Assembly (NCBI GenBank): GCA_014191855.1
Contig: BJHF01000006.1
Span: 1-64,000, forward strand
DNA from: Deltaproteobacteria bacterium
GTDB taxonomy: Bacteria; Myxococcota_A; UBA796; SXON01
DNA: 64,000 nt
Direction of reading: 5' to 3'
The notes under the pieces: model-generated
Seen by the model: the letters and a program-made list of their open reading frames with translations, nothing else
Database searches by the model: none
What the model was told of the DNA's origin: nothing
Part shown: positions 44,774-54,906 of the stretch, piece by piece
How the letters are laid out: each line of letters begins with the position of its first letter
Numbering within the stretch: position 1 is the stretch's first letter
Position numbers and translations under genes: made by a program

Positions 44774-45081
44774 GAGCCCTCGGAGGGGGGGGCTTGGAGA
44801 ACGGAGATGAGCGCCGCGAGCGAAGGGTTCGTGACGCGGTACACCCGCTTGCGACCCTCGACGGTGCAGGAAACGACGCCGGCCTCCCGCAGGATCGCGA
44901 GGTGGCGGCTCACGAAGGGCTGGGGCAAGCCGAGACATTCGGCCATGGGATCGACGCAGCAAGCCGCGTCGAGCAAACCGCACACGATCCGGAGCCGCAC
45001 GGGGTGCGCCAGGGCGGCGAGCAGGTCGGCGCCGCGTTGGAGCTGGGGCGGGGTGAGGCGTTCGGCGCTGTTGGATGTCAC
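44770..45081 (-). CDS. ArsR-family winged-helix repressor
   Basis: This 103-residue protein starts at GTG 45081. HTH region: LLAALAHPVRLRIVCGLL, PQPFVSRHLAILREAGVV, and wing VEGRKRVYRV. Cysteines in DAACCVDPMAECLG lie where ArsR/SmtB proteins place sensing cysteines (ELCVCDL motif), so metal, arsenic or persulfide sensing is possible. A palindrome covers its own start region. It is co-transcribed with a rhodanese, which favours sulfur control. Confidence 0.85.
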   Translation of the reverse strand: MTSNSAERLTPPQLQRGADLLAALAHPVRLRIVCGLLDAACCVDPMAECLGLPQPFVSRHLAILREAGVVSCTVEGRKRVYRVTNPSLAALISVLQAPPSEGS

Positions 45082-45100
45082 ATGCGATATATAAGATGTG
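45079..45100. promoter_or_regulatory. ArsR-type operator/promoter overlapping the start codon
   Basis: CACAT and ATGTG form a symmetric pair around a central ATATAT (45079-45100). On the minus strand TATATA serves as a -10 with a TTGCCC -35 17 bp upstream. The GTG start follows 6 nt after the -10, so the mRNA would be leaderless and autorepressed. Confidence 0.55.
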
Positions 45101-45184
45101 TGGATGGCCCGGGCAAGGGCGATCCGTCACACCTGCCGATCCGGAACCGGTTGGAGCTCCGCCGCGCCGCGGGTATCGTGGGCC

Positions 45185-46219
45185 GTGCTCTCCCTCCTGG
45201 TCACGATTGCGCTGGCTCGCGGCGCGGTGCCGACGCTGGCGTTGCCGCCTGGGGAGTGCGTTTCGGACTGGGAAGAGGCGTTGGACGCGGCCGGGCTCGA
45301 AGTCGGGGTTGGCGGGGTGTATGTGGAGACCGGCGCCGTGTGGCGACTCCGGTATGCCGCGGCCGGTGGGGAGCGAACGGCCTCGGTGCCGGCGCCGAAA
45401 ACCGAGTCCGGCCGTGAGCAGGTGGCGATCGTTGCAGCGAGCTTGATGCGCGGTGGTCGCGTGAGCGGGTCGATCACGTCGCCGCCGCCAGCCGCGCGTG
45501 CTCAGCCGACCCGAACGGCGTTGCCACGACGGGTGGCGAGCGTTCCGGTGCTGCCGCCGGTTCCGGCTGCGCCCCTGGTGGCCCCCGCCGTTGCGCCGGA
45601 GCCCGCGCCTCTCGCGGCGACTCCCGAGCCGGCGACGGTGGAGCCGCCGGCCTCGCCCCCCCCCGATCGGACCGAGCTCCCGGTGGTCGCGACTGAGCCG
45701 CCGCCATCCCCGGTCGCGACCACTCTCGCACGGGTTCCGATCGCCAATCCGCGGCTGCGGTTCGACGTGGGCGTTGGCGCCGTTGGCGGGATTCGGCCGG
45801 GTCTGGGCTTGCTTCCTGGCGACGCCCTCTCCGTGCGTGTATCGCGAGGGCCGGTTTGGCTTGAGGCGGCGGGCGCAACCTATTCACCGACGGTGTTCGA
45901 GCTGGGCTCGCTCGGGCTCGCCACGCTGTCGGCTCGTGCAGGAGCCAGCGCAGAGCCGTTCGACGGGTGGACGTTTCGGGGGGGCGCGGGCGTGGTTGCG
46001 CAGCGGTGGTCCGTCGCCGACCTGGACGGTACCCATGTTGCCCCAGGTGTCGGACTCGAGCTGCTGTTGGGCGTAGATCGTCGGCTTTGGCGCGCGGTGT
46101 CGGCAGAGGTCACCGCGGTCGGCGCCTGGGATGCGCAAGGCATTCAGATCGACGCCCTCCCCTCGGCGCCTTCGCGACTGTCGGGCGGTTTGGTCGTCGG
46201 CCTGCGGGTGGGCAGATGA
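45185..46219 (+). CDS. Outer-membrane barrel-like protein with Pro-rich linker
   Basis: This ~344-residue protein starts at GTG 45185, chosen because a signal peptide follows (LSLLVTIALARGAVP); the open frame extends to 45098. Residues ~20-95 form a small N-domain (GECVSDWEEALDAAG). Residues ~100-190 are a Pro/Ala-rich linker. Residues ~190-344 show alternating beta strands typical of a small outer-membrane barrel (FDVGVGAVGGIRPGLGLL, GVGLELLLGVDRRLW). Its stop overlaps the next start (ATGA), so it pairs with the FG-GAP lipoprotein. Confidence 0.68.
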   Translation: MLSLLVTIALARGAVPTLALPPGECVSDWEEALDAAGLEVGVGGVYVETGAVWRLRYAAAGGERTASVPAPKTESGREQVAIVAASLMRGGRVSGSITSPPPAARAQPTRTALPRRVASVPVLPPVPAAPLVAPAVAPEPAPLAATPEPATVEPPASPPPDRTELPVVATEPPPSPVATTLARVPIANPRLRFDVGVGAVGGIRPGLGLLPGDALSVRVSRGPVWLEAAGATYSPTVFELGSLGLATLSARAGASAEPFDGWTFRGGAGVVAQRWSVADLDGTHVAPGVGLELLLGVDRRLWRAVSAEVTAVGAWDAQGIQIDALPSAPSRLSGGLVVGLRVGR

Positions 46220-47565
46220 TTGCGCTTCTGTTGTTTGTGGCTTGCGATGACATTCAGGTGCGCCTGGAGTTGGATGAGGCGGCGATCCTGCCTGTTGAGG
46301 GGGGCGAACCCGTGCAATTCCCGGACTCCGCCGAGCCGTATGGCGACTCCGGCGGCGAGCTCGGGGAGGACAGCGGAGGGGCCCTCGACGACACCGCCCT
46401 ACCGCCGGTCGATACCTCGGAGCCGCTCGACGAGGCGATCCTCCAGTTTTCGTGGTCCGCCCGGCAACCCACGCGCCTGCGCTCCGTCAACGACGCGGTC
46501 GCGGGCCAGTTGCTCTGGATGGATGTGACCGCGGATGCCAACCCAGATCTGATCTACCTGAGTTGCTCCTCGGGCGGCCGGCTGCAGGAGCTCACGATCT
46601 GGCCGGGCTCGGGTTCAGGCCTAGGCCCGGCGGCGAGCCGGCTCGTTGAGTCTTGCTATCTCCAGGTGATCGGCGGTGACTTCACGGGCGATGGCCACCC
46701 GGATCTACTGGCGAGCACGGGCTCCGCGATCCACGTGCTGACAGGGAATGGGAACGGGTTTGATCGCGAAGAAGTGTTGGATCAGGGGCGCGACTTCAGC
46801 CTGTTGGGCGCAGCGGATCTCACGGGGGACGGCGCGCCGGAGGCGATCGCAGGTGCGGCTGGAGAGACGGCGGCAATCCGTGTCTACGGGGCGAACGGAC
46901 AAGGTGTCGTTACGACGATTGGGGCCGTGGAGGGCGGGCTGGGCGTGACTGTTCCGGTCGGCGCCGCTCCGCTCATGCTCGCCGGCGCCGCGCATGCCGT
47001 GGCCATCCTCGCCGAGTCCCGGCCCGACATCGCGACAACGCGGGTTGTGGAGTGGGACGCAGGGCTCCGGGCCCCCGTGCTGCGCGAGCTCGACGTGGTG
47101 CGCAACGGCGGGCCGGGCAGCCAGATCACCGCAGCCTACGGGGAGGATCTGGACGGAGACGGCGAGTCGGAGCTGGTGACCACGGGCGCCACCGGGCTGT
47201 TTGTGTGGAACCCGGTACGCTCGGCCGTTCGTGAGGTTCGAGGTGGCGACCCCGTGCAGGAGGTGGTGACCGGGTTGGTGTCCGTGGATCTCGAGGGGGA
47301 CGGCGCGCGGGATGCCTTGGAGGTGCTGGTTCACGCGGTTGACGCCACGCACAGCGAGCTGCACTTGCAGCCGAGCATGGCGCGGCAGGGCGCCCTGGTG
47401 CTTGCGGAGCCGGTGATCACCCTCATGGCTCCCGGCGGCCCGGGCTGGCTTGGGGGGGTGGTGGCGGGCGAGATCGACGACGACGCGTGCGCCGACGCCG
47501 TGGTGCTCGACGCGAACCTCGACCCGTGGCTCATGCTTGGGCTTTGTCGTCCCGCGGCGCCGTGA
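46216..47565 (+). CDS. FG-GAP propeller lipoprotein 1
   Basis: This 449-residue lipoprotein begins MIALLLFVAC. An Asp/Gly/Ser linker (DSGGELGEDSGGALDDT) precedes a propeller with blades GGDFTGDGHPDLLA, AADLTGDGAPEAIAG, GEDLDGDGESELVTTG and VDLEGDGARDALEV, each with a Ca-binding DxDGDG-type loop. It is translationally coupled to the barrel-like protein upstream. It is probably surface-exposed; the ligand is unknown. Confidence 0.8.
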   Translation: MIALLLFVACDDIQVRLELDEAAILPVEGGEPVQFPDSAEPYGDSGGELGEDSGGALDDTALPPVDTSEPLDEAILQFSWSARQPTRLRSVNDAVAGQLLWMDVTADANPDLIYLSCSSGGRLQELTIWPGSGSGLGPAASRLVESCYLQVIGGDFTGDGHPDLLASTGSAIHVLTGNGNGFDREEVLDQGRDFSLLGAADLTGDGAPEAIAGAAGETAAIRVYGANGQGVVTTIGAVEGGLGVTVPVGAAPLMLAGAAHAVAILAESRPDIATTRVVEWDAGLRAPVLRELDVVRNGGPGSQITAAYGEDLDGDGESELVTTGATGLFVWNPVRSAVREVRGGDPVQEVVTGLVSVDLEGDGARDALEVLVHAVDATHSELHLQPSMARQGALVLAEPVITLMAPGGPGWLGGVVAGEIDDDACADAVVLDANLDPWLMLGLCRPAAP

Positions 47566-47627
47566 CGCTTCAGCAGAAACTTCGCGTGCGGGTGATCGGT
47601 TTGCAGGGTCGGCGCCAAGGAGGGGTA

Positions 47628-47647
47628 CGGAAGCCGTCGGGCTTCCG
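47628..47647 (+). terminator. Strong hairpin between FG-GAP genes
   Basis: CGGAAGCC and GGCTTCCG form a perfect 8-bp stem with loop GTCG. The stem can be extended outward with GGGG/CCCC. It lies between the stop at 47565 and the start at 47671. No T tract follows, so it could be a terminator, an attenuator or an mRNA-stability hairpin. Confidence 0.4.
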
Positions 47648-47670
47648 CATCCCCACCCCTGGAGCCCCCG

Positions 47671-49041
47671 ATGAACCTGATTCTTCTCCTTTCCGTGCAA
47701 GCCTGCAGCGTGGTTGAGATCGACCTGCATGGGTGCCATGGCAAGCAGCCGTGCGGTCCGGACGACGTCGACACCGCGGATAGCGCCGATGCCGATGCCG
47801 ACGCGGATGCCGACGCGGATGCCGATGCGGATGCCGACGGCGACGCGGACAGCGACGCCGACACGGACGCAGATACCGACGTGGACACCGCCGCCGGGGC
47901 GACGTGGTCTCCGGGCTCGCCCGAGGCGATCATCGAGTCCACCGCGACGCGCTACACCACCGGCGTGTGGTTCGTCGACATGACCGGCGATGGGGTGGAC
48001 GACCTCGTGACGAGCAGCGTCGAATACGACGGGCGCGGCCAGAGCCTGCTGACGCTTGCAACCTTCCCGAGCCGCGGAAACGGTCGATTCGATGCGCCCT
48101 TCGAGACCAAAAGCGCAGCCACCGGCTTCTACTCCGCCCCGGTGCTCGTTGACCTCGACGACGACGGCCAGATGGATATCGTCGCCGTACGCTCCGAGGG
48201 TGTTTCCCTGTTCACGGGGAACCACAACGGCTTCTCCGCCGAAGTGAACTGGGACACCGGGCGGAAGTTCTACGCCCAGAGCCTCGGCGTCGCGGATTTG
48301 GATGGCGACGGGGTGAGCGAGGTGGTCGTGCTGGGCTACGACTACCGCACGGCCTACGGCGGGATGCGCCTGCTTGGACGCGATGATTCCGGCGCTCTCG
48401 GCTTCACCCTTCAGAGCTACGCGATGAGCAGCTTCGCCTACTCGATGATCGCCGTGGACTTCGATGGCGACGGCCGCCAGGCGGCGCTCTTCGGGGACTT
48501 CACGAGCGGCTACGGCTACGACTACTCCGTGGAGGTGTACGACAGTTGGGGCACGGAGTACCTCACCTTCTCCGGTGCCTACACCACGCGGTTCAGCAAC
48601 GACGGCACCATGTTCGGGTTTGGCTCAGACGTGAACGGCGACGGGCTGGACGAGCTCATCTCCCAGGGGATCGACGGCCTCCAGATGTTCGATCCCGAGG
48701 TTGGCCATGCCGAGTTCCTGCGCATGAACGACTTTGAGAACTACCCCACGGGCGCCATCGGCTACGATCTGGACGGCAACGGCGAGACGGACGCGCTGGA
48801 GAGCCTCTACCACTACGAAACGACCGATTTCTCCTCCAGCTACGGTCAGCGCCTCTCGTGGAATCTGCAGGACGGCAGCGCGTTCTCCGCCTCCGAGCAC
48901 GCGGACTTCGAGCTCATGCCCGGTTCCTGGGGCGCGGCTACGCTGGCGGCCGGCGACGTGAACGCGGACGGCTGTGGTGACGTCGCCTTCATCGACGGCT
49001 ACGGCGCGGTTCAACTCTCCTTTGGCAATTGCGGAGGCTGA
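47671..49041 (+). CDS. FG-GAP propeller lipoprotein 2
   Basis: This 456-residue lipoprotein begins MNLILLLSVQAC, the first start in the frame. It is followed by a striking Asp-Ala dipeptide run (residues ~39-73) and then a propeller: DMTGDGVDDLVTS, DLDDDGQMDIVAV, DLDGDGVSEVVVLG, DVNGDGLDELIS and DVNADGCGDVAFI. Metal-binding loops suggest Ca2+-stabilised blades. The ECF sigma factor gene starts 8 bp after its end, so the three genes may form one transcript. Confidence 0.8.
   Translation: MNLILLLSVQACSVVEIDLHGCHGKQPCGPDDVDTADSADADADADADADADADADGDADSDADTDADTDVDTAAGATWSPGSPEAIIESTATRYTTGVWFVDMTGDGVDDLVTSSVEYDGRGQSLLTLATFPSRGNGRFDAPFETKSAATGFYSAPVLVDLDDDGQMDIVAVRSEGVSLFTGNHNGFSAEVNWDTGRKFYAQSLGVADLDGDGVSEVVVLGYDYRTAYGGMRLLGRDDSGALGFTLQSYAMSSFAYSMIAVDFDGDGRQAALFGDFTSGYGYDYSVEVYDSWGTEYLTFSGAYTTRFSNDGTMFGFGSDVNGDGLDELISQGIDGLQMFDPEVGHAEFLRMNDFENYPTGAIGYDLDGNGETDALESLYHYETTDFSSSYGQRLSWNLQDGSAFSASEHADFELMPGSWGAATLAAGDVNADGCGDVAFIDGYGAVQLSFGNCGG
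47785..47890 (+). repeat. Low-complexity GCC-GAT/GAC repeat coding for Asp-Ala dipeptides
   Basis: A 6-bp based repeat (GCCGAT/GCGGAC variants) encodes alternating Ala-Asp, grading into Asp-Ser and Asp-Thr pairs. It forms a highly acidic linker behind the lipid anchor. Confidence 0.8.
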
Positions 49042-49048
49042 TCGCGCC

Positions 49049-49576
49049 GTGCGCTCCGACCGCGATGCCATCTTCGAACGGCTCGTGCCGCTGGTGACGG
49101 GGTGGTGCATCCGCCTTGGCGCCGGCGGCATCGACGCCGAGGCCGCGGCTTCGGATGCGCTGTTGGTGATCCTGCGCCGGCTCGACGACGTCGAAGCCGG
49201 CGCGCCCGTTGAGGCCTTCGCCTGGGGGGTGGCGACCCGGGTGGTGAAGGAGCACCGCAGAAAGGTGTGGTGGCGTCGCTGGATCCCGGGGATTTCCATG
49301 GAACGACCTTCGGGTTCGCCGATGGACAGCCCGGAGAAGCGGGAGCGGGTTCGGCTCGTTTACGCGGCCCTCGGCGCGCTCTCCGAAGGGCACCGCGAGG
49401 TGATCGTCCTGATGGATCTTGAGGAGCGCGCCGCTTCGGAGGTGGCGGGCCTCCTCGGTGTTCCCGAGGGCACCGTGCGCAGCCGGCTGCGCCTCGCCCG
49501 CGTGGCGTTTCGAATCGAAGCCGAGCGTGTCGGCCTCGGCGTGGTACATCTTCAGGAGGAAGGCGACGATGCCTGA
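49049..49576 (+). CDS. ECF-type RNA polymerase sigma factor
   Basis: This 175-residue sigma factor has region 2 spanning ~5-70 (AIFERLVPLVTGWCIRLGAG, SDALLVILRRLDDV, AFAWGVATRVVKEHRRK). Region 4 spans ~105-160 (ALSEGHREVIVLMDLEERAASEVAGLLGVPEGTVRSRLRLAR). The GTG start was chosen for an upstream GGAGG and normal length. It is immediately followed, with an 8-bp overlap, by a FecR-like membrane protein, the usual sigma/anti-sigma pairing. Confidence 0.88.
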   Translation: MRSDRDAIFERLVPLVTGWCIRLGAGGIDAEAAASDALLVILRRLDDVEAGAPVEAFAWGVATRVVKEHRRKVWWRRWIPGISMERPSGSPMDSPEKRERVRLVYAALGALSEGHREVIVLMDLEERAASEVAGLLGVPEGTVRSRLRLARVAFRIEAERVGLGVVHLQEEGDDA

Positions 49577-50468
49577 CTACAACGAATTGATCTCGGAGGC
49601 GCGGGCGGCCTCCACGCCCGACGAGGCCGCGGTGGCGCGGGTCGCGGCGGACGTGCGGCGTCGCTCGGCCCAGCGAGCCGCCACGCGATGGATCCTCCCT
49701 GCGGCTGGCGTCGGATTGTCATTGGCCGCAGCGGCCTTTTTCTTCCTCCGGCCACCCGTGGAGGTAAGCGCCGAGCTCGGCGCAGCGGCCCCGGCGGCGC
49801 TGGGTGCGAACGTCCGGGTCACAGCCGCCGGCGAGGGAGCGGTGGTCGGCACGGAGCAGGCCATGGTGGTCTCGTGGCGGCGGGGCACGCTCTCGGTGGA
49901 GGTGGAGCCGAACCAGGGTGTTTCGCTGCAGGTGAAGACCGACGAGGCGGATGTTTGGGTGGTTGGCACGGGCTTCGATGTCGACCGTGGCCCGCTCGGA
50001 ACCACCGTTTCGGTCCGCCACGGTCGGGTGCGGGTGGTGTGCGCGAGGGGCGGGGAGAGCTTCCTCGAGGCTGGCGCTTCCCGGGTGTGCCTCCCAACCA
50101 CCTCCGCGGGGGTGCTCCGCCGGGTGCTCTCGGTTCAGGGAACGGCCTCGCCAACGGTGCTTTTGGACGAGGTTGACTCGGCGTTGGCGCTCGACGACGT
50201 AGACGGCGTGGTAGCGGCGGAGCTGCTCGCCCTACGGGTTGAAACCCTCGTCGCGAGCGGTCGAGGGGCGGAGGCCGCCGCCGCGGCGGAGACCGCGCTC
50301 GCCCACCCGAGCGTGACCCGTGCGGAAGAACTACACCGGATGGCGGCGCATCTTCGGCTGGAGGCGGGCGACTGCGAAGGGGCGAGGCCGCATGTGGAGG
50401 CGCTCACGGCGTTGGGGCGGCTGGGGGACGAGGCGGTGGCTTGGGAGGCGTGCGCGGGGGGGCGGTAG
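49569..50468 (+). CDS. FecR-like anti-sigma / regulator protein
   Basis: This 299-residue protein has a cytoplasmic N-terminus (~1-40), one membrane helix (LPAAGVGLSLAAAAFFFLR) and a periplasmic FecR domain: TLSVEVEPNQGVSLQVKTDEADVWVVGTGFDVDRG and TVSVRHGRVRVVC. A C-terminal helical TPR-like region follows (ALRVETLVASGRGAEAAAAAETALAH). It overlaps the sigma gene by 8 bp, so it should restrain that sigma factor in response to an envelope signal. Confidence 0.83.
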   Translation: MPDYNELISEARAASTPDEAAVARVAADVRRRSAQRAATRWILPAAGVGLSLAAAAFFFLRPPVEVSAELGAAAPAALGANVRVTAAGEGAVVGTEQAMVVSWRRGTLSVEVEPNQGVSLQVKTDEADVWVVGTGFDVDRGPLGTTVSVRHGRVRVVCARGGESFLEAGASRVCLPTTSAGVLRRVLSVQGTASPTVLLDEVDSALALDDVDGVVAAELLALRVETLVASGRGAEAAAAAETALAHPSVTRAEELHRMAAHLRLEAGDCEGARPHVEALTALGRLGDEAVAWEACAGGR

Positions 50469-50592
50469 GGGGCGGGGGCGGCCGGCCGACCAGCCGATCA
50501 GCAGCACGTCGCACACGGACGGATCGTGTCCCATCCATCCGTTTGGCGCGTACGTGTTGACTGAATTCCGTCGCCTCGGACGGACGCTTGGC

Positions 50593-52380
50593 TCAGCCCA
50601 GCGCCTCTACCTCACCCTCGAACGCCTCCACATCCCGCACCACGCCCGCCATCGCGCGGCGCCACGTCGCCACATCGCCCAGGTCCAAGCCGAGCTCTTC
50701 CTTGGCGATGGTCTCCGCGTCGTCGTCGCCGGTGCGGGCGAGCAGCCGGCGGTAGGCGGCTTCGGCGGCAGCGCCCTGGGGGCGGAAGGCTTCGTACACG
50801 AGGTTCGCGAACAAGAAGCCGAAGATGTACGGGTAGTTGTAGAACGCGAGCCCTGGGATGTAGAAGTGCAGCTTGTGGGCCCAGAAGAGGTCGTCCACTC
50901 CGGCCAGCTCGCCGCTGAACCACTCGGTGAAGATGCGGTCGGTCGCCGCCGAGAGCGCTTCCACCTCGAGCGGCCCCTTGCGTCGCATCACATACAGCTC
51001 GCGCTCCAGCTCGAAGCGCGCGGCGACATTGCACAAGAAGGCGGTCGCGTCCTGCAGAGAGTTGTCGAGGATGCGGAGCCGCGTGCCCGGCGTCGTGGCC
51101 TGCGCGCGGGTCGCTTCGCGCACCAGCGCTTCGGCGAAGGTGCTCGCCGTCTCCGCGAGCGTCATTGGAAGCCGGCGTTGCGCGACCGGATTCCCGAAGA
51201 GCACTTCGGCGTGGAAGGCGTGACCGAGCTCATGGGCGAGCGTCCCCGCCGCCTTGTCGTTGGCGCACCAGGTCATGAAGATGCGGGTTTCGTGGCGTGC
51301 CGGCACGTCGGTGCAGAAGCCGCCGGCGCGCTTCCCCGGGCGATCCTCCACCTCGATCCAGCGGTTCGTGAGCGCGCGCGTGGCGAACTCGGCCATGCCG
51401 GGGGCGAACTCCCCGAACTGGCGAACGATCACCTCCTGGGCGGCTTCGTAGGTCACGCCGGGGCCATCCTCGCCGAGCGGCGCGAAAACGTCGTGCCACT
51501 CCAGCTTCTCCAGCTTCATGGCCCGTGCTTTGGCGCGGAAGTAGCGTTGCATCACCGGCCGGGCCTCCCGGCACGCCTCCATGATCGCGGTGAGCGTCGT
51601 GCGCGCGATCCGAGCTTGAACCAGGGGTTCATCCAGCTCGTCCAGCCCGCGGCGGTCGTTGAGCGTCTGCCGCGTGCCGGTGATGTGCGTGAGCGCCGTC
51701 GCGCACCGCTTGGCGATCGTCGTCCAGCCGGCCCGTACCGCGGTGAACGCCGCCTGCCGCACTTCCCGCTTCGGGTCCCAATAGAGCTGCGCAGCCTGCC
51801 CAGCGGAGAGCGTTTCGGGGCCATTCCCTCGGTCCAACGTAACCTTCAGCGAGCCGGCCTCCACGTCATAGAGCTGGCCCCAGGCGCTGATGCCGTCCTG
51901 AGCGAGCGCGGCGAGCAGCGACTCCTCCTTCTCGGAGAGCCGGAGCCGGCCCTGCTTCCGGTCGCTGAGGAGCATGTTGCGCATGTGGGCGATGCTCGGC
52001 TCGGCGAGCAAGGCCTCGAACGCGGCCTGGGGCATCGTCCCCATCCGGTCCTTCGGCGTCACCCACCCGCGGGCCGCCAGCCCGCCCAGCGTGGACATCC
52101 GAGCTTCGGCGCGGATCGCAGCCTCCCCCTGCGAGTCGGCCGCGGCGTGGCAGCCGGTAAAGGAGAACAGGGTGTCGATACGCGGAGAGATCCGCTCGAG
52201 ATCAAGGAGCAAGCCGGCGAACGGGGCCGGCTCGGGAATGGCGGGCAGCGCCTCGGACCGAGCCGCGAGCGCGAGCAGGTCTGCGGAGAGCGCGGCGTAT
52301 TCGGCCTCGAACGCCGCGCCGCCGGGGCCGCCGGGGAGGATCGACTCAAGGTCCCACGTGAGGGAGGGGGCGAGAGACAT
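50593..52380 (-). CDS. pepF: Oligoendopeptidase F (M3 family)
   Basis: This 595-residue cytoplasmic zinc peptidase has active site LAHELGHAFHAEV (HExxH), with the third ligand Glu in the downstream helix LPMTLAETASTFAE. LTWDLESILPGGPGG near the start, YFRAKARAMKLEKLEWHDVFAP and PGLAFYNYPYIFGFLFA near the end are typical of the PepF/M3B group. It cleaves oligopeptides. It is in tandem with speA, 4 bp apart. Confidence 0.94.
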   Translation of the reverse strand: MSLAPSLTWDLESILPGGPGGAAFEAEYAALSADLLALAARSEALPAIPEPAPFAGLLLDLERISPRIDTLFSFTGCHAAADSQGEAAIRAEARMSTLGGLAARGWVTPKDRMGTMPQAAFEALLAEPSIAHMRNMLLSDRKQGRLRLSEKEESLLAALAQDGISAWGQLYDVEAGSLKVTLDRGNGPETLSAGQAAQLYWDPKREVRQAAFTAVRAGWTTIAKRCATALTHITGTRQTLNDRRGLDELDEPLVQARIARTTLTAIMEACREARPVMQRYFRAKARAMKLEKLEWHDVFAPLGEDGPGVTYEAAQEVIVRQFGEFAPGMAEFATRALTNRWIEVEDRPGKRAGGFCTDVPARHETRIFMTWCANDKAAGTLAHELGHAFHAEVLFGNPVAQRRLPMTLAETASTFAEALVREATRAQATTPGTRLRILDNSLQDATAFLCNVAARFELERELYVMRRKGPLEVEALSAATDRIFTEWFSGELAGVDDLFWAHKLHFYIPGLAFYNYPYIFGFLFANLVYEAFRPQGAAAEAAYRRLLARTGDDDAETIAKEELGLDLGDVATWRRAMAGVVRDVEAFEGEVEALG

Positions 52381-52384
52381 GGGT

Positions 52385-54283
<1,899 letters not shown>

Positions 54284-54328
54284 GCCTGCTCCCGGGGCGG
54301 CACGCGCTATCGCGGTGGGGGGGTGGGG

Positions 54329-54380
54329 GCGATGCCGGCGGCCCGATCGCCTTCCTCAGGCGGGCGTCGCCTGGCATCGC
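54329..54380 (-). repeat. Dispersed palindromic element, copy 7
   Basis: The arms GCGATGCC (54329-54336) and GGCATCGC (54373-54380) pair perfectly over 8 bp. On the minus strand the inside reads CGCCTGAGGAAGGCGATCGG before the second arm and a C run. CGCCTGAGGAAGG is also in copy 8. It sits upstream of speA and just after the zinc-ribbon gene. Confidence 0.7.
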
Positions 54381-54390
54381 AACGTCACGG

Positions 54391-54822
54391 TCAGTAGCTT
54401 TCCAAGCCCGCGCGGATTCGCGCCCACCGCTGGCTCGCGTCGCGCTGCCGCTCCCGGTCCAGCCGCGCTTCGTCGGTGAGCTTGATCGCCAGCCGCTCGC
54501 GGCCGTCGCCGGCCTCGAAGGCGAGGATCCGGTCGAGCTCGCCCGCGTCCAGCCACACCCCATGCGCGTTGCAGTGGTCGAGGGTCACGCCCGAGATGCG
54601 CTCGTACGCCTTCCGATTCATGAGCGTCGTGCACCGTGGGCAGGGGAGGTAGCGAACGGCGGGCTCCGGGCGCGCGGCGGGAACGGCGCCTTGGGGTGGC
54701 GCGGCCTCGATCGCTGCCTCCAGCTCGCCGCGGTCGAACCACACGCCGCCGCACTGATCGCAGAGGTCTACGCCGGCTTCGGCGCGGAGGGGGAGGCGGC
54801 AGCGGGGGCAGGAGGGTGGCAT
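54391..54822 (-). CDS. Double zinc-ribbon (zf-TFIIB-like) protein
   Basis: This 143-residue protein has two related zinc-ribbon units: CPRCRLPLRAEAGVDLCDQCGGVWFDRGEL (residues ~5-34) and CPRCTTLMNRKAYERISGVTLDHCNAHGVWLDAGEL (~62-97). In the second the fourth ligand may be His (CNAH). The C-terminus is a charged helix. The pattern C-x2-C...C-x2-C-GGxWxDxGEL is the zf-TFIIB family of unknown function. TATCCT lies 7 nt before the ATG. Confidence 0.83.
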   Translation of the reverse strand: MPPSCPRCRLPLRAEAGVDLCDQCGGVWFDRGELEAAIEAAPPQGAVPAARPEPAVRYLPCPRCTTLMNRKAYERISGVTLDHCNAHGVWLDAGELDRILAFEAGDGRERLAIKLTDEARLDRERQRDASQRWARIRAGLESY

Positions 54823-54906
54823 GGCGGGGAGGATACCGCAACGCCATCGCGGCGCGATGCTTCGTGTCTCACGGATGACGGGAAGCCCCGTACCGAAGGA
54901 TGACGT

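Noticed and set aside
50469-50592. Promoter or small gene between the FecR-like gene and pepF
   Set aside because: The gap lies between convergent ends. It holds a weak ACGGAT/ATCCGT inverted repeat but no coding frame or clear terminator.
54823-54906. A further copy of the dispersed palindromic element
   Set aside because: GCGATGC is present but no complementary arm occurs at the expected distance; only short unrelated hairpins (e.g. ACGGG/CCCGT) are seen.
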